From Rhizobium mayense (GTDB lineage: Bacteria; Pseudomonadota; Alphaproteobacteria; Rhizobiales; Rhizobiaceae): a DNA stretch of 64,000 nucleotides. Positions 1 to 7,871 of the stretch are shown here, piece after piece. Within the stretch, counting starts at the first letter, position 1, and the number at the start of each line of letters is the position of its first letter. A program made the translations under genes and the position numbers. Location of the stretch: NCBI RefSeq assembly GCF_030272705.1, contig NZ_JARFYM010000003.1:294359-358358 (forward strand). Direction: 5' to 3'. Below the pieces are notes generated by a model. The model searched no databases, was not told where the DNA came from, and saw only the letters and a list, made by a program, of their open reading frames with translations.

Positions 1-1
1 G

Positions 2-1033
2 GAAGGCGCCGGCCCCGTGCTGGCGCAGATGATCCGCGCGCAGATCGATCAGATACTCTCGCCCTCGCTCGGCAAGCTCGCGGAGCTGGCGACGAGCTAT
101 CGCAAGTCTGTCGATCGCCTCGTGCCGCGTGGGGTCGCCCGCCGCGTTTTCTGGCGTCGCTTCTTTTCCGGTCCTGTCGCCGACGCGGTAAGCGCCGGCC
201 ATCTGCCGCAAGCCGAACGGGCCGCCGACAGTCTGCTGCACGCGATGCACAAGGTCGAAGGTCATGTGTGGCTGGTCGGCGCCGGCCCTGGCGCGGAAGA
301 TTTGCTGACGCTGCGCGCTCAGCGGGTGATGATGGAAGCAGATGTCATCGTCTATGACGCCCTTGTACCGCAGGCGATCGTCGATATGGGCCGCCGTGAT
401 GCCGAACGTCTTTCCGTCGGCAAGCGCAAGGGCTGCCACACCAAATCGCAGGAAGAGATCAACGATCTGCTGGTGCAGCTTGGCCGCGACGGCAAGCGTG
501 TCGTGCGACTGAAGTCCGGCGACCCCCTGGTCTATGGCAGGGCAGGCGAGGAAATGGCTGCGCTTCGTGCCGCCGGCGTGACTTATGAGATCGTTCCGGG
601 CATCACCTCGGCCTTTGCCGCTGCGGCCGATTTCGAGCTGCCGTTGACGCTGCGTGGCGTCGCATCATCGCTGGTCTTCACTACCGGTCACGACCTGACC
701 GGCAACGTCCTGCCGGACTGGGCGAGCCTTGCCGTATCCGGTGCGACCATCGCCGTCTATATGGGCCGCACGGTCGCCGCTTCCGTTGCCGGCCGCCTGA
801 TGGAAGCCGGACTTCCGCCCGAGACCACCGTTGCGGTCATCGAGAACGCCAGCCGCCGCGACCGCCGTCTCATGCACGGCACATTGAAAGATCTGCCTGA
901 CCTGGAGCATCGCGAAGAGCTGAGCGGCCCGGTCATGGTCATCATTGGCGATGCTGTCGCCGGCGCTAATTTCGAACAGTCCGAGCCGCTGGTCCGTCAG
1001 GAGACCGCCGCTCAAGAATTTGCAAGGAGCTGA
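2..1033 (+). CDS. cysG: Siroheme synthase CysG, C-terminal part (cut by window edge)
   Basis: The frame is already open at base 2, so the start lies outside the window. The first ~85 residues are the end of the precorrin-2 dehydrogenase/sirohydrochlorin ferrochelatase module. A complete uroporphyrinogen-III C-methyltransferase domain follows, opening with VWLVGAGPGAEDLL and carrying the SAM-binding loops GDPLVYGRAGEE and PGITSAFAAAA. The enzyme makes siroheme from uroporphyrinogen III in the cytoplasm. Siroheme is the cofactor of the CysI protein encoded two genes downstream, which fits the shared operon. Only 3 bases separate its stop from the next start. The family assignment is firm; the missing N-terminus cannot be judged. 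Confidence 0.93.
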   Translation, partial: EGAGPVLAQMIRAQIDQILSPSLGKLAELATSYRKSVDRLVPRGVARRVFWRRFFSGPVADAVSAGHLPQAERAADSLLHAMHKVEGHVWLVGAGPGAEDLLTLRAQRVMMEADVIVYDALVPQAIVDMGRRDAERLSVGKRKGCHTKSQEEINDLLVQLGRDGKRVVRLKSGDPLVYGRAGEEMAALRAAGVTYEIVPGITSAFAAAADFELPLTLRGVASSLVFTTGHDLTGNVLPDWASLAVSGATIAVYMGRTVAASVAGRLMEAGLPPETTVAVIENASRRDRRLMHGTLKDLPDLEHREELSGPVMVIIGDAVAGANFEQSEPLVRQETAAQEFARS

Positions 1034-1036
1034 TCC

Positions 1037-1351
1037 ATGGTCGACAAGGTTCTGACCGCAAACCGGCTGACCGACGGAATTGCCGTCTGGTTGAATGCCA
1101 ACGGTGAGTGGGCGACCTCGCTGCAGGGGGCGCTGGTCGCCCGTGATGCCGAGGCGGAAACCTCGCTCGAGACGATCGGCAAGAAGGCCTATGCCGACAA
1201 CAAGGTTGTCGATGTCGCTCTGATCGAGATTCAGGAAACCGGCGGCAAGCTCTGGCCGCTGCGCCTGCGTGAGCGCATCCGTGCCGAAGGTCCCACCATG
1301 GAATACGCGCCCGGTTATGCCGCGGCCGATCCGGAATTCATTGCAGTCTGA
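1037..1351 (+). CDS. DUF2849 domain protein of the sulfite-reduction operon
   Basis: This 104-residue soluble protein has no signal peptide or membrane segment. It is recognised as a DUF2849 protein by its length, by the start KVLTANRLTDGIAVWL and by its position between cysG and cysI, an arrangement common in Rhizobiales. Its biochemical role is unknown. An accessory role in siroheme or sulfite reductase function is inferred only from tight linkage: 3 bases after cysG and 7 bases before cysI. A second ATG near base 1299 would remove most of the protein and is unlikely to be the start. Confidence 0.85.
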   Translation: MVDKVLTANRLTDGIAVWLNANGEWATSLQGALVARDAEAETSLETIGKKAYADNKVVDVALIEIQETGGKLWPLRLRERIRAEGPTMEYAPGYAAADPEFIAV

Positions 1352-1358
1352 GGAAATC

Positions 1359-3032
1359 ATGTATCGCTACGACGAATTTGACCACGCCTTTGTCGCGGAA
1401 CGGGTTGCGCAGTTCCGTGATCAGGTGGAGCGGCGCCTTTCGGGGGAACTCTCGGAAGATGCGTTCAAGCCGCTGCGCCTGATGAATGGCGTCTATCTGC
1501 AGCTCCATGCTTACATGCTGCGCATCGCTATTCCTTATGGCACGCTGAGCTCACGCCAGGTGCGCATGCTCGCCCATATTGCGCGCACCTATGACCGCGG
1601 TTATGGCCATTTCACCACCCGCCAGAATCTGCAGTTCAACTGGCCGAAGCTGTCCGATATACCCGCCGTACTTGCCGAGCTTGCTTCGGTCGAGATGCAC
1701 GCCATTCAGACGTCGGGCAATTGCATTCGCAACGTCACGGCCGACCATTTTGCCGGTGCCGCCGCCGACGAAGTCGCCGACCCGCGTCCTTATGCGGAAA
1801 TCCTGCGGCAGTGGTCCTCCGTTCACCCGGAATTCTCCTTCCTGCCGCGCAAGTTCAAGATCGCCGTCACCGGTGCCGAGCGTGACCGTGCCGCCATTCA
1901 GGTGCACGACATCGGCCTGCATTTGAAGAAGAACGACAAGGGCGAGATCGGTTTTGCCGTCTATGTCGGAGGCGGGCAGGGCCGTACGCCAATGGTCGCC
2001 AAGCTGATCCGCGACTTCCTCCCGGAAGAAGACCTGCTGTCCTACACGACCGCCATCGTGCGCGTGTACAATCTGCACGGTCGCCGCGACAACAAATATA
2101 AGGCGCGCATCAAAATCCTCGTGCATGAAACCGGCGCCGAGGAATTGGCTCGCCAGGTCGAGGTCGAGTTTGCCAAGCTGAAGGACACGGAACTGAGACT
2201 TCCCGAGGCGGACGTTCAGGCGATCGCCAACTATTTCGCACCGCCGGCACTGCCCGAGCGCGCCGAAGGTTGGGAAAACCTCGCCCGTTGGAAGAAGGCC
2301 GATCCGGATTTTGCCCGTTGGGTGCAGCAGAATGTGCAGCCGCACAAGAACCCCGATTATGGCATGGTGACGATCTCGCTGAAGCCGATTGGCGGTATTC
2401 CGGGCGATGCTACCGACGCGCAGATGGAAGTGGTTGCCGATATCGCCGAAGAATATGCCTTCGACGAAATCCGAGTCAGCCATGAGCAGAATCTGATCCT
2501 GCCGCATGTGGCCCTCGCCGATCTCGAAGCGGTGTATCGCGGCCTGGCTGCCGCCGGCCTGGCGACCGCCAATGCCGGTCTGATCACAGACATTATCGCC
2601 TGTCCCGGTCTCGACTATTGCGCTCTTGCCAATGCCCGTTCGATCCCGGTTGCGCAGGAAATCTCCAAGCGCTTCGGTTCAGCCGAGCGTCAAGCCGAAA
2701 TCGGTGAGCTGAAAATCAAGATTTCGGGCTGCATTAATGCCTGCGGCCATCACCATGTCGGCCATATTGGCCTGCTTGGCGTCGAGAAGAAGGGTGCAGA
2801 ACTCTATCAGATCACGCTCGGCGGTTCCGGCGACGAGCATACATCGATCGGTGAAATCATCGGCCGCGGCTTTGAGCCGGACAAGGTGACCGACGCGATC
2901 GAGACGATCGTCGACACTTATCTCGGCCTGCGCCTGGAACACTCCGAAACCTTCCTCGCCGCCTATCGCCGCGTCGGGCCGCAGCCCTTCAAGGATGCGC
3001 TCTACGGCTCTGCCGCGGCCGAAGCGGCGTAA
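1359..3032 (+). CDS. cysI: Nitrite/sulfite reductase, hemoprotein subunit
   Basis: The 557-residue protein catalyses six-electron reduction of sulfite to sulfide in assimilatory sulfate reduction. Two ferredoxin-like/siroheme-binding halves are visible. The 4Fe-4S/siroheme ligands form a C-x5-C pair (Cys415 and Cys421, in CPGLDYC) and a C-x3-C pair (Cys458 and Cys462, in CINAC). TSGNCIRN is the conserved siroheme-side loop. I chose the ATG at 1359 (MYRYDEF), preceded by GAGGAAATC; an upstream ATG in the same frame at 1269 lies inside the previous gene. A sulfite substrate fits the cys neighbours better than nitrite. A ferredoxin-type donor is likely because no CysJ flavoprotein gene is seen here. 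Confidence 0.93.
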   Translation: MYRYDEFDHAFVAERVAQFRDQVERRLSGELSEDAFKPLRLMNGVYLQLHAYMLRIAIPYGTLSSRQVRMLAHIARTYDRGYGHFTTRQNLQFNWPKLSDIPAVLAELASVEMHAIQTSGNCIRNVTADHFAGAAADEVADPRPYAEILRQWSSVHPEFSFLPRKFKIAVTGAERDRAAIQVHDIGLHLKKNDKGEIGFAVYVGGGQGRTPMVAKLIRDFLPEEDLLSYTTAIVRVYNLHGRRDNKYKARIKILVHETGAEELARQVEVEFAKLKDTELRLPEADVQAIANYFAPPALPERAEGWENLARWKKADPDFARWVQQNVQPHKNPDYGMVTISLKPIGGIPGDATDAQMEVVADIAEEYAFDEIRVSHEQNLILPHVALADLEAVYRGLAAAGLATANAGLITDIIACPGLDYCALANARSIPVAQEISKRFGSAERQAEIGELKIKISGCINACGHHHVGHIGLLGVEKKGAELYQITLGGSGDEHTSIGEIIGRGFEPDKVTDAIETIVDTYLGLRLEHSETFLAAYRRVGPQPFKDALYGSAAAEAA

Positions 3033-3042
3033 GGGGATGGCC

Positions 3043-3555
3043 ATGACGAAGATTTGGCGGGAAACCGGTTTTGTCGCAAACGATCCCTGGGTCATCGAGA
3101 CCGATGAGGTGAAGGCGACCGAAGAGCAGAAGCCGCTGCTCGGCCTCGACGCATTGATTGCCAGGGCTGAGGAGAGCAACGATGTCGGCCTCGGCGTGGT
3201 GATCAAGCCCGCCGATGACGTGACCAGGCTGGAGCCCTATCTCTACCGCTTGGAGATTGTCGCCGTCGTTTTCCCGGCTTTCAACGATGGCCGCGCCTTC
3301 AGCCACGCTTCGCTACTGCGCCAGCGTCTCGGCTACACCAACGAGCTGCGGGCGGTGGGCGATGTGTTGATCGATCAAATTCCGTTGATGCTGCGTGTCG
3401 GCATCGACAGTTTCGCGGTCACCAACGAAACGGCGCTCAAGCGGCTTTCGGAAAATCGCTTGCCGGGTATTCCGCACCACTATCAACCGGCTGTCAGGCA
3501 TGCAGAAGGCGGCCAGGCCTTTAGCTGGCGGCGGGTATCGGCCAAATCGGTCTGA
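3043..3555 (+). CDS. DUF934 family protein, probable sulfite-reduction accessory factor
   Basis: The 170-residue soluble protein matches the DUF934 family through its conserved central stretch, with FPAFNDGRAFSHASLLRQR followed by LGYTNELRAVGDVLIDQ. This family almost always sits just downstream of siroheme-dependent reductase genes and is annotated as a putative oxidoreductase, but no reaction is established. The ATG at 3043 is preferred because AAGGGG lies six bases upstream; the ATG at 3037 touches that site directly. The gene follows cysI by 10 bases and closes the cysG-DUF2849-cysI-DUF934 unit. Confidence 0.85.
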   Translation: MTKIWRETGFVANDPWVIETDEVKATEEQKPLLGLDALIARAEESNDVGLGVVIKPADDVTRLEPYLYRLEIVAVVFPAFNDGRAFSHASLLRQRLGYTNELRAVGDVLIDQIPLMLRVGIDSFAVTNETALKRLSENRLPGIPHHYQPAVRHAEGGQAFSWRRVSAKSV

Positions 3556-3624
3556 TCTTACGAAGGTGGCAATTCGCGGCAATTTGACCGGGTCGGATTG
3601 CCATCATCCTGCCGATCACCATAT

Positions 3625-3659
3625 GTATTCTGGGGTCGGTTTAATCTTGACCAGAATAC
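3625..3659. promoter_or_regulatory. 9-bp inverted repeat upstream of fpr
   Basis: A perfect inverted repeat, GTATTCTGG at 3625-3633 and CCAGAATAC at 3651-3659, has a 17-base spacer. It lies ~130 bases before the fpr start. Arms 26 bases apart centre to centre suggest an operator for a dimeric regulator rather than an RNA hairpin. The binding protein is unknown. Confidence 0.45.
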
Positions 3660-3706
3660 GCATATTTCATCTCCGCACCGCGGGATGGAATAGAATGCCT
3701 TTAAAA

Positions 3707-3733
3707 GCGGGCTGTATTATAATATCAGCCCGC
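3707..3733 (+). promoter_or_regulatory. Stem-loop in the fpr leader
   Basis: GCGGGCTG at 3707-3714 pairs perfectly with CAGCCCGC at 3726-3733 around an 11-base AT-rich loop. No T-run follows, so it is not a standard terminator. It ends 53 bases before the fpr ATG and may act as an operator or leader hairpin. Confidence 0.4.
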
Positions 3734-3786
3734 AACGAGCAGACAGCAAGATCGACATAGACGACGAATACGGGATCCGATACCGA

Positions 3787-4599
3787 ATGAACGCCCCTGC
3801 CAAGACCGAAGAATTTGTTTCCGCAGTGCCCGCCGGCGTTTTCGCCGAGAAGGTGCTAAGCGTGACGCATTATACCGACCGGCTCTTTCGTTTCACGATG
3901 ACCCGGCCGCAGGGCTTCCGTTTCCGCTCGGGCGAATTTGCGATGATCGGTCTCATGGTCGACGGCAAGCCGCTTTACCGCGCCTATTCGATCGCCAGCC
4001 CCGCCTGGGCCGACGAGCTCGAATTCTTCTCGATCAAGGTGCCGGACGGTCCGCTGACGTCGCATCTGCAGAATATCAAGCCGGGCGACGAAGTACTGAT
4101 GCGCAAGAAGCCGACCGGCACGTTGGTGCTCGACGCGCTGACGCCGGGCAAGCGGCTCTATATGTTCTCGACGGGGACCGGCATTGCGCCTTTCGCCAGC
4201 CTGATCCGCGATCCCGAAACCTATGAGAAGTTCGAGGAAGTGATCCTCACCCACACCACCCGCGATGTAGCGGAGCTGAAATACGGCTTCGATCTCGTCG
4301 AGGAAATCCGCAACGATGAAATCCTGAGTGAAGTCGTCGGCGACAAGCTGCGCCACTATGCGACCGTCACCCGCGAAGAGTTCCCCTTCAAGGGCCGCAT
4401 CACCGATCTCATCGAAAGCGGCAAGCTCTTCGCCGATCTCGGCGTTCCCGCGTTGGATTCTGCTATCGACCGCGGCATGATCTGCGGCTCCTCGGCCATG
4501 CTGAAGGACACGAAGGACCTGCTTGAAAAGGCAGGGCTGAATGAAGGCGCCAACAGCAAGCCGGCCGAATTCGTTATCGAACGTGCTTTCGTCGGCTAA
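3787..4599 (+). CDS. fpr: Ferredoxin-NADP(+) reductase
   Basis: The 270-residue FAD enzyme exchanges electrons between NADPH and ferredoxin or flavodoxin. The FAD-binding barrel fills about residues 15-110, with the flavin motif RAYSIASPAW. The NADP domain follows, with STGTGIAPFASLIRDPE and the C-terminal CGSSAMLKDTKDLLE. It ends in VIERAFVG, typical of the bacterial Fpr subclass with a C-terminal residue near the flavin. A role in supplying reduced ferredoxin to the neighbouring sulfite reductase is plausible but is an inference. Two palindromes lie in its 231-base upstream gap. Confidence 0.92.
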   Translation: MNAPAKTEEFVSAVPAGVFAEKVLSVTHYTDRLFRFTMTRPQGFRFRSGEFAMIGLMVDGKPLYRAYSIASPAWADELEFFSIKVPDGPLTSHLQNIKPGDEVLMRKKPTGTLVLDALTPGKRLYMFSTGTGIAPFASLIRDPETYEKFEEVILTHTTRDVAELKYGFDLVEEIRNDEILSEVVGDKLRHYATVTREEFPFKGRITDLIESGKLFADLGVPALDSAIDRGMICGSSAMLKDTKDLLEKAGLNEGANSKPAEFVIERAFVG

Positions 4600-4600
4600 A

Positions 4601-4700
4601 GCAATTCCAGGAAAAGTGCGAAGCGGTTTTCCGTTCGGGATTGCGAAAACAAAAAGATGGAGCGGTTCAGCGTTTTTGTGAAAAGCAGAACCGCTGACAA
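4601..4700. repeat. Rhizobium-type dispersed intergenic palindromic repeat
   Basis: The stretch GAAAAGTGCGAAGCGGTTTT at 4611-4630 and what follows match from memory a short intergenic element scattered through rhizobial genomes. It includes the inverted pair AGCGGTTC (4661-4668) and GAACCGCT (4688-4695). It sits at the 3' end of fpr. Copy number cannot be counted from one window. Confidence 0.5.
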
Positions 4701-4727
4701 TTTTCAAATTCCGGAATAGAGAAGGGT

Positions 4728-4755
4728 GGTCTCGGCAGCGAGGCCGCCGTTTTTC
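4728..4755 (+). terminator. Weak fpr terminator
   Basis: A short GC hairpin (CGGC at 4733-4736 with GCCG at 4743-4746) is followed by TTTTTC. It lies between the convergent fpr and GntR genes. The stem is only four pairs, so this is a weak call. Confidence 0.35.
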
Positions 4756-5368
4756 ATTTTTCGCTAAGATAATCGATCAGCGTCGCCATCGCCTTGCGGG
4801 CGTTATCAGGACTGCCCTGATGGATCGCCCTGATGACCCGTACATGCAGCGCGATCGACCGGTCCATGCCGCCGGGCGTCGCGGTCGAATACCAGAGCCG
4901 CCGCGAATGGGTCTGCACCGGCCCGAGCGCGGCCGTCATGAAGCCGTTCGGGCAGGCCTCCTCGAGTATTTCATCGAATGTCTTGTCGGCGGCGAAGAAG
5001 CCCGCAAGATCGCCTGTGGCGGCGCAATCGGTCATCAACCTGGCACAGTCGAGCAGTTGCTCCCGCTGTTCCTGCGTCGCGTGGCTGGCGACCAGCGATG
5101 CTGCGATCGGCTCGAGTTCGCGCCTGACCTGCATGACATGCATATGGTCTTCCGGCCGAATTTCCGCGATCTGCAACCCGACGCGGGGCCGCACATGGAT
5201 CAGCCCCTGCCATGCCAGCTTCTGAATCGCCTCGCGCACCGGCGTGCGCCCATGGCCTGCCAACTCGATCAGCTGCTTCTCCGTTACCAGCGCACCAGGT
5301 TTCAGCGCCAGCGTAACGATCAGGTGCTCGAGGGCGAGATAGGCGAGGTGGCTTTGCGAATTCTGCAT
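4754..5368 (-). CDS. GntR family transcriptional regulator, FCD type
   Basis: The 204-residue protein has an N-terminal winged helix-turn-helix (residues ~8-72, with GRTPVREAIQKLAWQGLI) and an FCD ligand-binding domain (~80-200). The FCD helices carry RRELEPIAASL, ADKTFDEILEE and HVRVIRAIHQG, which usually supply metal or ligand contacts. It probably controls a catabolic gene, but no catabolic partner lies beside it; it is convergent with fpr and followed upstream by a gene-poor stretch. A perfect palindrome TGATATATCA lies 24 bases before the start and could be its own operator. Confidence 0.88.
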   Translation of the reverse strand: MQNSQSHLAYLALEHLIVTLALKPGALVTEKQLIELAGHGRTPVREAIQKLAWQGLIHVRPRVGLQIAEIRPEDHMHVMQVRRELEPIAASLVASHATQEQREQLLDCARLMTDCAATGDLAGFFAADKTFDEILEEACPNGFMTAALGPVQTHSRRLWYSTATPGGMDRSIALHVRVIRAIHQGSPDNARKAMATLIDYLSEK

Positions 5369-5391
5369 TCTCGGCTAATCCCGATCGGTAC

Positions 5392-5401
5392 TGATATATC
5401 A
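5392..5401. promoter_or_regulatory. Candidate operator TGATATATCA of the GntR gene
   Basis: A perfect 10-bp palindrome lies 24 bases upstream of the GntR/FCD start codon, where an autoregulatory operator would be expected. FCD regulators often bind short AT-rich palindromes. The ligand and the regulator are unproven. Confidence 0.4.
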
Positions 5402-5590
5402 CATCGTGCCATGTCGCTTTCGCGATAGCAAGTTGACGAGTCTCGACTGTCATAGGTGAGGACGCGACCCGGTCGCGGATTATTCCCGATTTTTGAATTC
5501 TTTCGACAACGCCGATCCCGTCTACCGATTTGCAACCTCAGTCAATCTGAATGATGCGCTTCTGGATTGCGTTGTCTGATATAGAGCTAA

Positions 5591-5908
5591 GAAGAGTTGA
5601 GGCTTCTGCTCCTGACCGGTGATCTGCAAACCGGCTATAGGCGAACAGAAATCAGCTACACAGACGCTGAGGTCAAAAACCAAGAGGTATTGGCTCGCGC
5701 TCTGAACGATCGCCCCACAGAAGTGTCGTATGACGAGCTTGCCGTTGTGGGAAAGCGGCTGTCGCACGACTTTCTTCTGGCACCGAAGAACCTTCGCGGC
5801 GCCACCGGCCAAGAATTCGGTATCGAGTTCACCTCGGTCAGCTACACACAGCACGCTGTGCCAAATCGTGTGCTGGCGACAACGGATAACGTATCCGTGT
5901 GGCGTTAA
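5591..5908 (+). CDS. Unrecognised reading frame, possibly a gene remnant
   Basis: A frame of about 105 codons runs from a stop at 5588 to TAA at 5908. The only start is TTG at 5597, without a convincing ribosome binding site. The translation contains ALNDRPTEVSYDELAVVGKR and ends NRVLATTDNVSVWR; I do not recognise the family. It has no membrane segment or signal peptide. Codon use is moderately GC-rich at the third position, compatible with coding. It may be the 3' part of a truncated gene. The opposite strand is also open here, so this call is weak. Confidence 0.25.
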   Translation, partial: EELRLLLLTGDLQTGYRRTEISYTDAEVKNQEVLARALNDRPTEVSYDELAVVGKRLSHDFLLAPKNLRGATGQEFGIEFTSVSYTQHAVPNRVLATTDNVSVWR

Positions 5909-6040
5909 AGTTCGAAACTCGCCGCAAAATCGTTGCCGTCATCAAGCGCCGCAGCGAGCCGTCCGGAACTGCCGAAGTTCTGATCTTGGTATAGTCGGAG
6001 GGCTCGGCGAGAGTTCGATTGAGATCGCCGCGATATTGGA

Positions 6041-6247
6041 TCAACAGCCGATTGCGGAGGAAAGGCTTGGCGGTTTCCGCTTGGCAGCCATCAGCAAATC
6101 CAGTTCCGTCGAAGATGGGCCGAATTTGTCGTACAGCCGCTTGGCCTCCTTGTCGTCGAGGCGATATTTCCGCGCAAATTCAGCGATGCTGTACGGGCGA
6201 CCGCGTATCACTTTCCGGCCCGGCGTCTGATTGGCGCTTTCCGTCAT
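6041..6247 (-). CDS. Small hypothetical protein, DUF3606-like
   Basis: The 68-residue protein starts MTESANQTPGRKVIRGRPYS and continues IAEFARKYRLDDKEAKRLYD. The start at 6247 is chosen because AGGAGG lies eight bases upstream on the minus strand; the open frame extends further, to 6340. The basic N-terminus and single predicted helix followed by FGPSSTELDLLM recall small DUF3606 proteins, a resemblance noted by eye only. Its function is unknown. It lies downstream of a strong terminator, so it is probably transcribed alone. Confidence 0.6.
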   Translation of the reverse strand: MTESANQTPGRKVIRGRPYSIAEFARKYRLDDKEAKRLYDKFGPSSTELDLLMAAKRKPPSLSSAIGC

Positions 6248-6346
6248 GCTTCCTACCTCCTCTTCCATCCTACCAACGAAGCTAGGGCCGCAGGCGAGGT
6301 TGAAAAGGGTCCCGATGGTCGTGATGTCACACAAACGCAATAAAAA

Positions 6347-6374
6347 GGGGAAGACGAACTAACTCGTCTTCCCC
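6347..6374 (-). terminator. Terminator of the GlsB-like gene
   Basis: A perfect 11-bp stem (GGGGAAGACGA at 6347-6357 with TCGTCTTCCCC at 6364-6374) and 6-base loop is followed on the minus strand by TTTTTA. It ends the transcript of the gene at 6420-6677. Confidence 0.85.
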
Positions 6375-6419
6375 TTGATTATCTCTGTTCCGAAGGGTTT
6401 TCACCCGTAGGGCGCGCGT

Positions 6420-6677
6420 TTATCGTCTGATCAACCGGCCGACGAAAATTAGGATGCAAGCACCGATAAAGCCGGTGATCAAATAGTTGATCCACGCATT
6501 GAACGGCAATGCGATGTGCAGGATTCCCAGGAGCCAGCTAGCAACAATTGCCCCGACAATGCCGAGGATGATGTTCATGATGAGGCCCATGTTGCTTTCC
6601 ATGAGCTTTTCGGCGAGCCAGCCAGCGAGGCCGCCGATGATGATTGCTGCGATCCAACCGACATGTGCGTCTTCCAT
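6420..6677 (-). CDS. GlsB/YeaQ/YmgE family stress-response membrane protein
   Basis: The 85-residue inner-membrane protein has three hydrophobic segments. It carries the family signature GGLAGWLAEKLM near the N-terminus, MNIILGIVGAIVASWLL in the middle and ITGFIGACILIFVGRLI at the end. Family members are small transglycosylase-associated-like proteins induced by stress; no molecular activity is established. The ATG at 6677 is preceded by GGGAGG eight bases upstream, so I prefer it to the longer open frame starting at 6755. A strong terminator follows. Confidence 0.88.
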   Translation of the reverse strand: MEDAHVGWIAAIIIGGLAGWLAEKLMESNMGLIMNIILGIVGAIVASWLLGILHIALPFNAWINYLITGFIGACILIFVGRLIRR

Positions 6678-6818
6678 GAAGAACCTCCCAAGAGAAATCC
6701 GCGGGTTGTTAACAAATGGTGATATACACCAAAAGCGATTCGCCCCGCAAAACAAATGCGTGCGGCTCGCGATCGGGCTGCTCGTTGCAATCGTGATTAT
6801 TGAGGGAGAATGTTACGG

Positions 6819-7019
6819 TTATTCCGGCGCACCGAGGCAAGCTCTGAGATCGGCAAGCTGTTTGCTTAGCTCTTCAGTGATTTCATCAGTCGTGTCGATG
6901 AAGCGGTTGTTTTCAACGGCATGCACCCGGATACGGCCTTGTTTCAGACAACGCAAATGAAAACGCAGAAACTGTTCCTGTGCTTCGCACCATTTATAAA
7001 GCTCGGCTTTCTGCTTCAT
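6819..7019 (-). CDS. Small hypothetical protein, unrecognised
   Basis: This 66-residue soluble protein is charged and mostly helical in character (MKQKAELYKWCEAQEQFLRF at the start, TTDEITEELSKQLADLRA near the end). I do not recognise it. The first ATG is at 7019. The frame stays open to a TTG at 7100, which would add a hydrophobic stretch (LVAAFLGHLFGIRFG). A run of seven G lies directly before the ATG on the minus strand, in place of a normal ribosome binding site. The coding call is moderate at best. Confidence 0.45.
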   Translation of the reverse strand: MKQKAELYKWCEAQEQFLRFHLRCLKQGRIRVHAVENNRFIDTTDEITEELSKQLADLRACLGAPE

Positions 7020-7424
7020 GGCGCCCCCCCGATCCCCCAGTGCCGGACCAAACCTGATACCGAACAGATGACCTAGGAATGCAGCAACAAGCTCCAACAA
7101 TGCCGTATTCGTTCAAATCATCCCATCAAAACTGTGGTAACATTCTGAAGTAACCCTCGCCGAGTCATTCGTTTGAATGAGAAAGGCGTAGTTGGCACGC
7201 AAAAATTGTGCGGCAAGCTCCCAAAAAGGCAAGAATAAACTATAGGCTAGTCTTAAAATTAGGGGATTGCTTCGTGACTTATCATCAGAACGACTGATCG
7301 CCACATCTTGTAACGAAAGACTCGGCAGTCCGCTGATCTTCCCGATTCCGCCGTGGAGACGGACAGGTTTCGCCACTCCGGCATGCAGAATAGCATTTTG
7401 CGTGAGTGCAACGACGATTTTGGG
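7020..7424. other. Gene-poor stretch upstream of tRNA-Lys
   Basis: I see no convincing gene in these 405 bases. They are more AT-rich than the surroundings, and minus-strand frames here lack ribosome binding sites and family resemblance. The stretch holds the C7 tract at 7024-7030 and ends at the tRNA promoter. Confidence 0.6.
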
Positions 7425-7453
7425 TTGACCGCGATAGGGTGTCTGCATATGTT
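7425..7453 (+). promoter_or_regulatory. Sigma-70 promoter of tRNA-Lys
   Basis: TTGACC at 7425-7430 and TATGTT at 7448-7453 are separated by 17 bases. Transcription would begin near 7460, about 35 bases before the tRNA. Both the spacing and the -35 box are close to the rhizobial consensus. Confidence 0.65.
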
Positions 7454-7494
7454 CCGCGCACTTCCAGCCGGGGTGCAAATCACCCGCGGACGGG

Positions 7495-7570
7495 GAGAGC
7501 GTAGCTCAGCCGGTAGAGCAACTGACTTTTAATCAGTAGGTCATGGGTTCGAATCCCATCGCTCTCACCA
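7495..7570 (+). tRNA. tRNA-Lys (anticodon UUU)
   Basis: A 76-base cloverleaf with CCA encoded. The acceptor arms GAGAGCG (7495-7501) and CGCTCTC pair fully. The anticodon stem ACTGA/TCAGT encloses the loop CTTTTAA, giving anticodon TTT. The T arm is ATGGG-TTCGAAT-CCCAT. Confidence 0.97.
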
Positions 7571-7637
7571 AAAATTCGCGAAAATCAGCGACTTGCGGTG
7601 GGTTCGCATTGGTGGGACAAGCGCTTTTGCGTGGCCG

Positions 7638-7871
7638 CTATCCGGCAGACGCTCTTTCCACATAGCGCATGATTCTGGTCACAGTCGATCGGCTGACGCC
7701 TGCCTCGCGGGCGATGCAATCCATCGACTTTCCTTCGGCCTTGAGCCTCAACACGTTCTCGGATTTGTGCCTCATCGCATCGGCCGACGAATCATGCGCG
7801 GGAATAATGCCAAGAGGGTTGCCGTTTTCGACCCTCAAGGCTTCGAAATGCTCTGTCTCGACAGACGCCAT
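7638..7871 (-). CDS. Small helix-turn-helix protein
   Basis: The 77-residue protein carries a C-terminal helix-turn-helix, KSMDCIAREAGVSRSTVTRI, resembling the DNA-binding tail of resolvases and Hin-type recombinases (HTH_7). The catalytic recombinase domain is absent. AAGGAG lies six bases before the ATG, so translation is well supported. It is convergent with tRNA-Lys, 67 bases away, a usual site for integrated elements; a relic or small regulator of a lost element is one explanation. No integrase or att repeat is visible to confirm that. Confidence 0.68.
   Translation of the reverse strand: MASVETEHFEALRVENGNPLGIIPAHDSSADAMRHKSENVLRLKAEGKSMDCIAREAGVSRSTVTRIMRYVERASAG

Noticed and set aside
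7113..7478. Minus-strand frame of 121 codons before tRNA-Lys
   Set aside because: No ribosome binding site, no family resemblance, overlaps the tRNA promoter, and codon use does not look rhizobial.
7571..7640. Attachment-site repeat of the tRNA-Lys 3' end
   Set aside because: The only similarity is a short GGGTTCG shared with the T arm; too short to support an att site.
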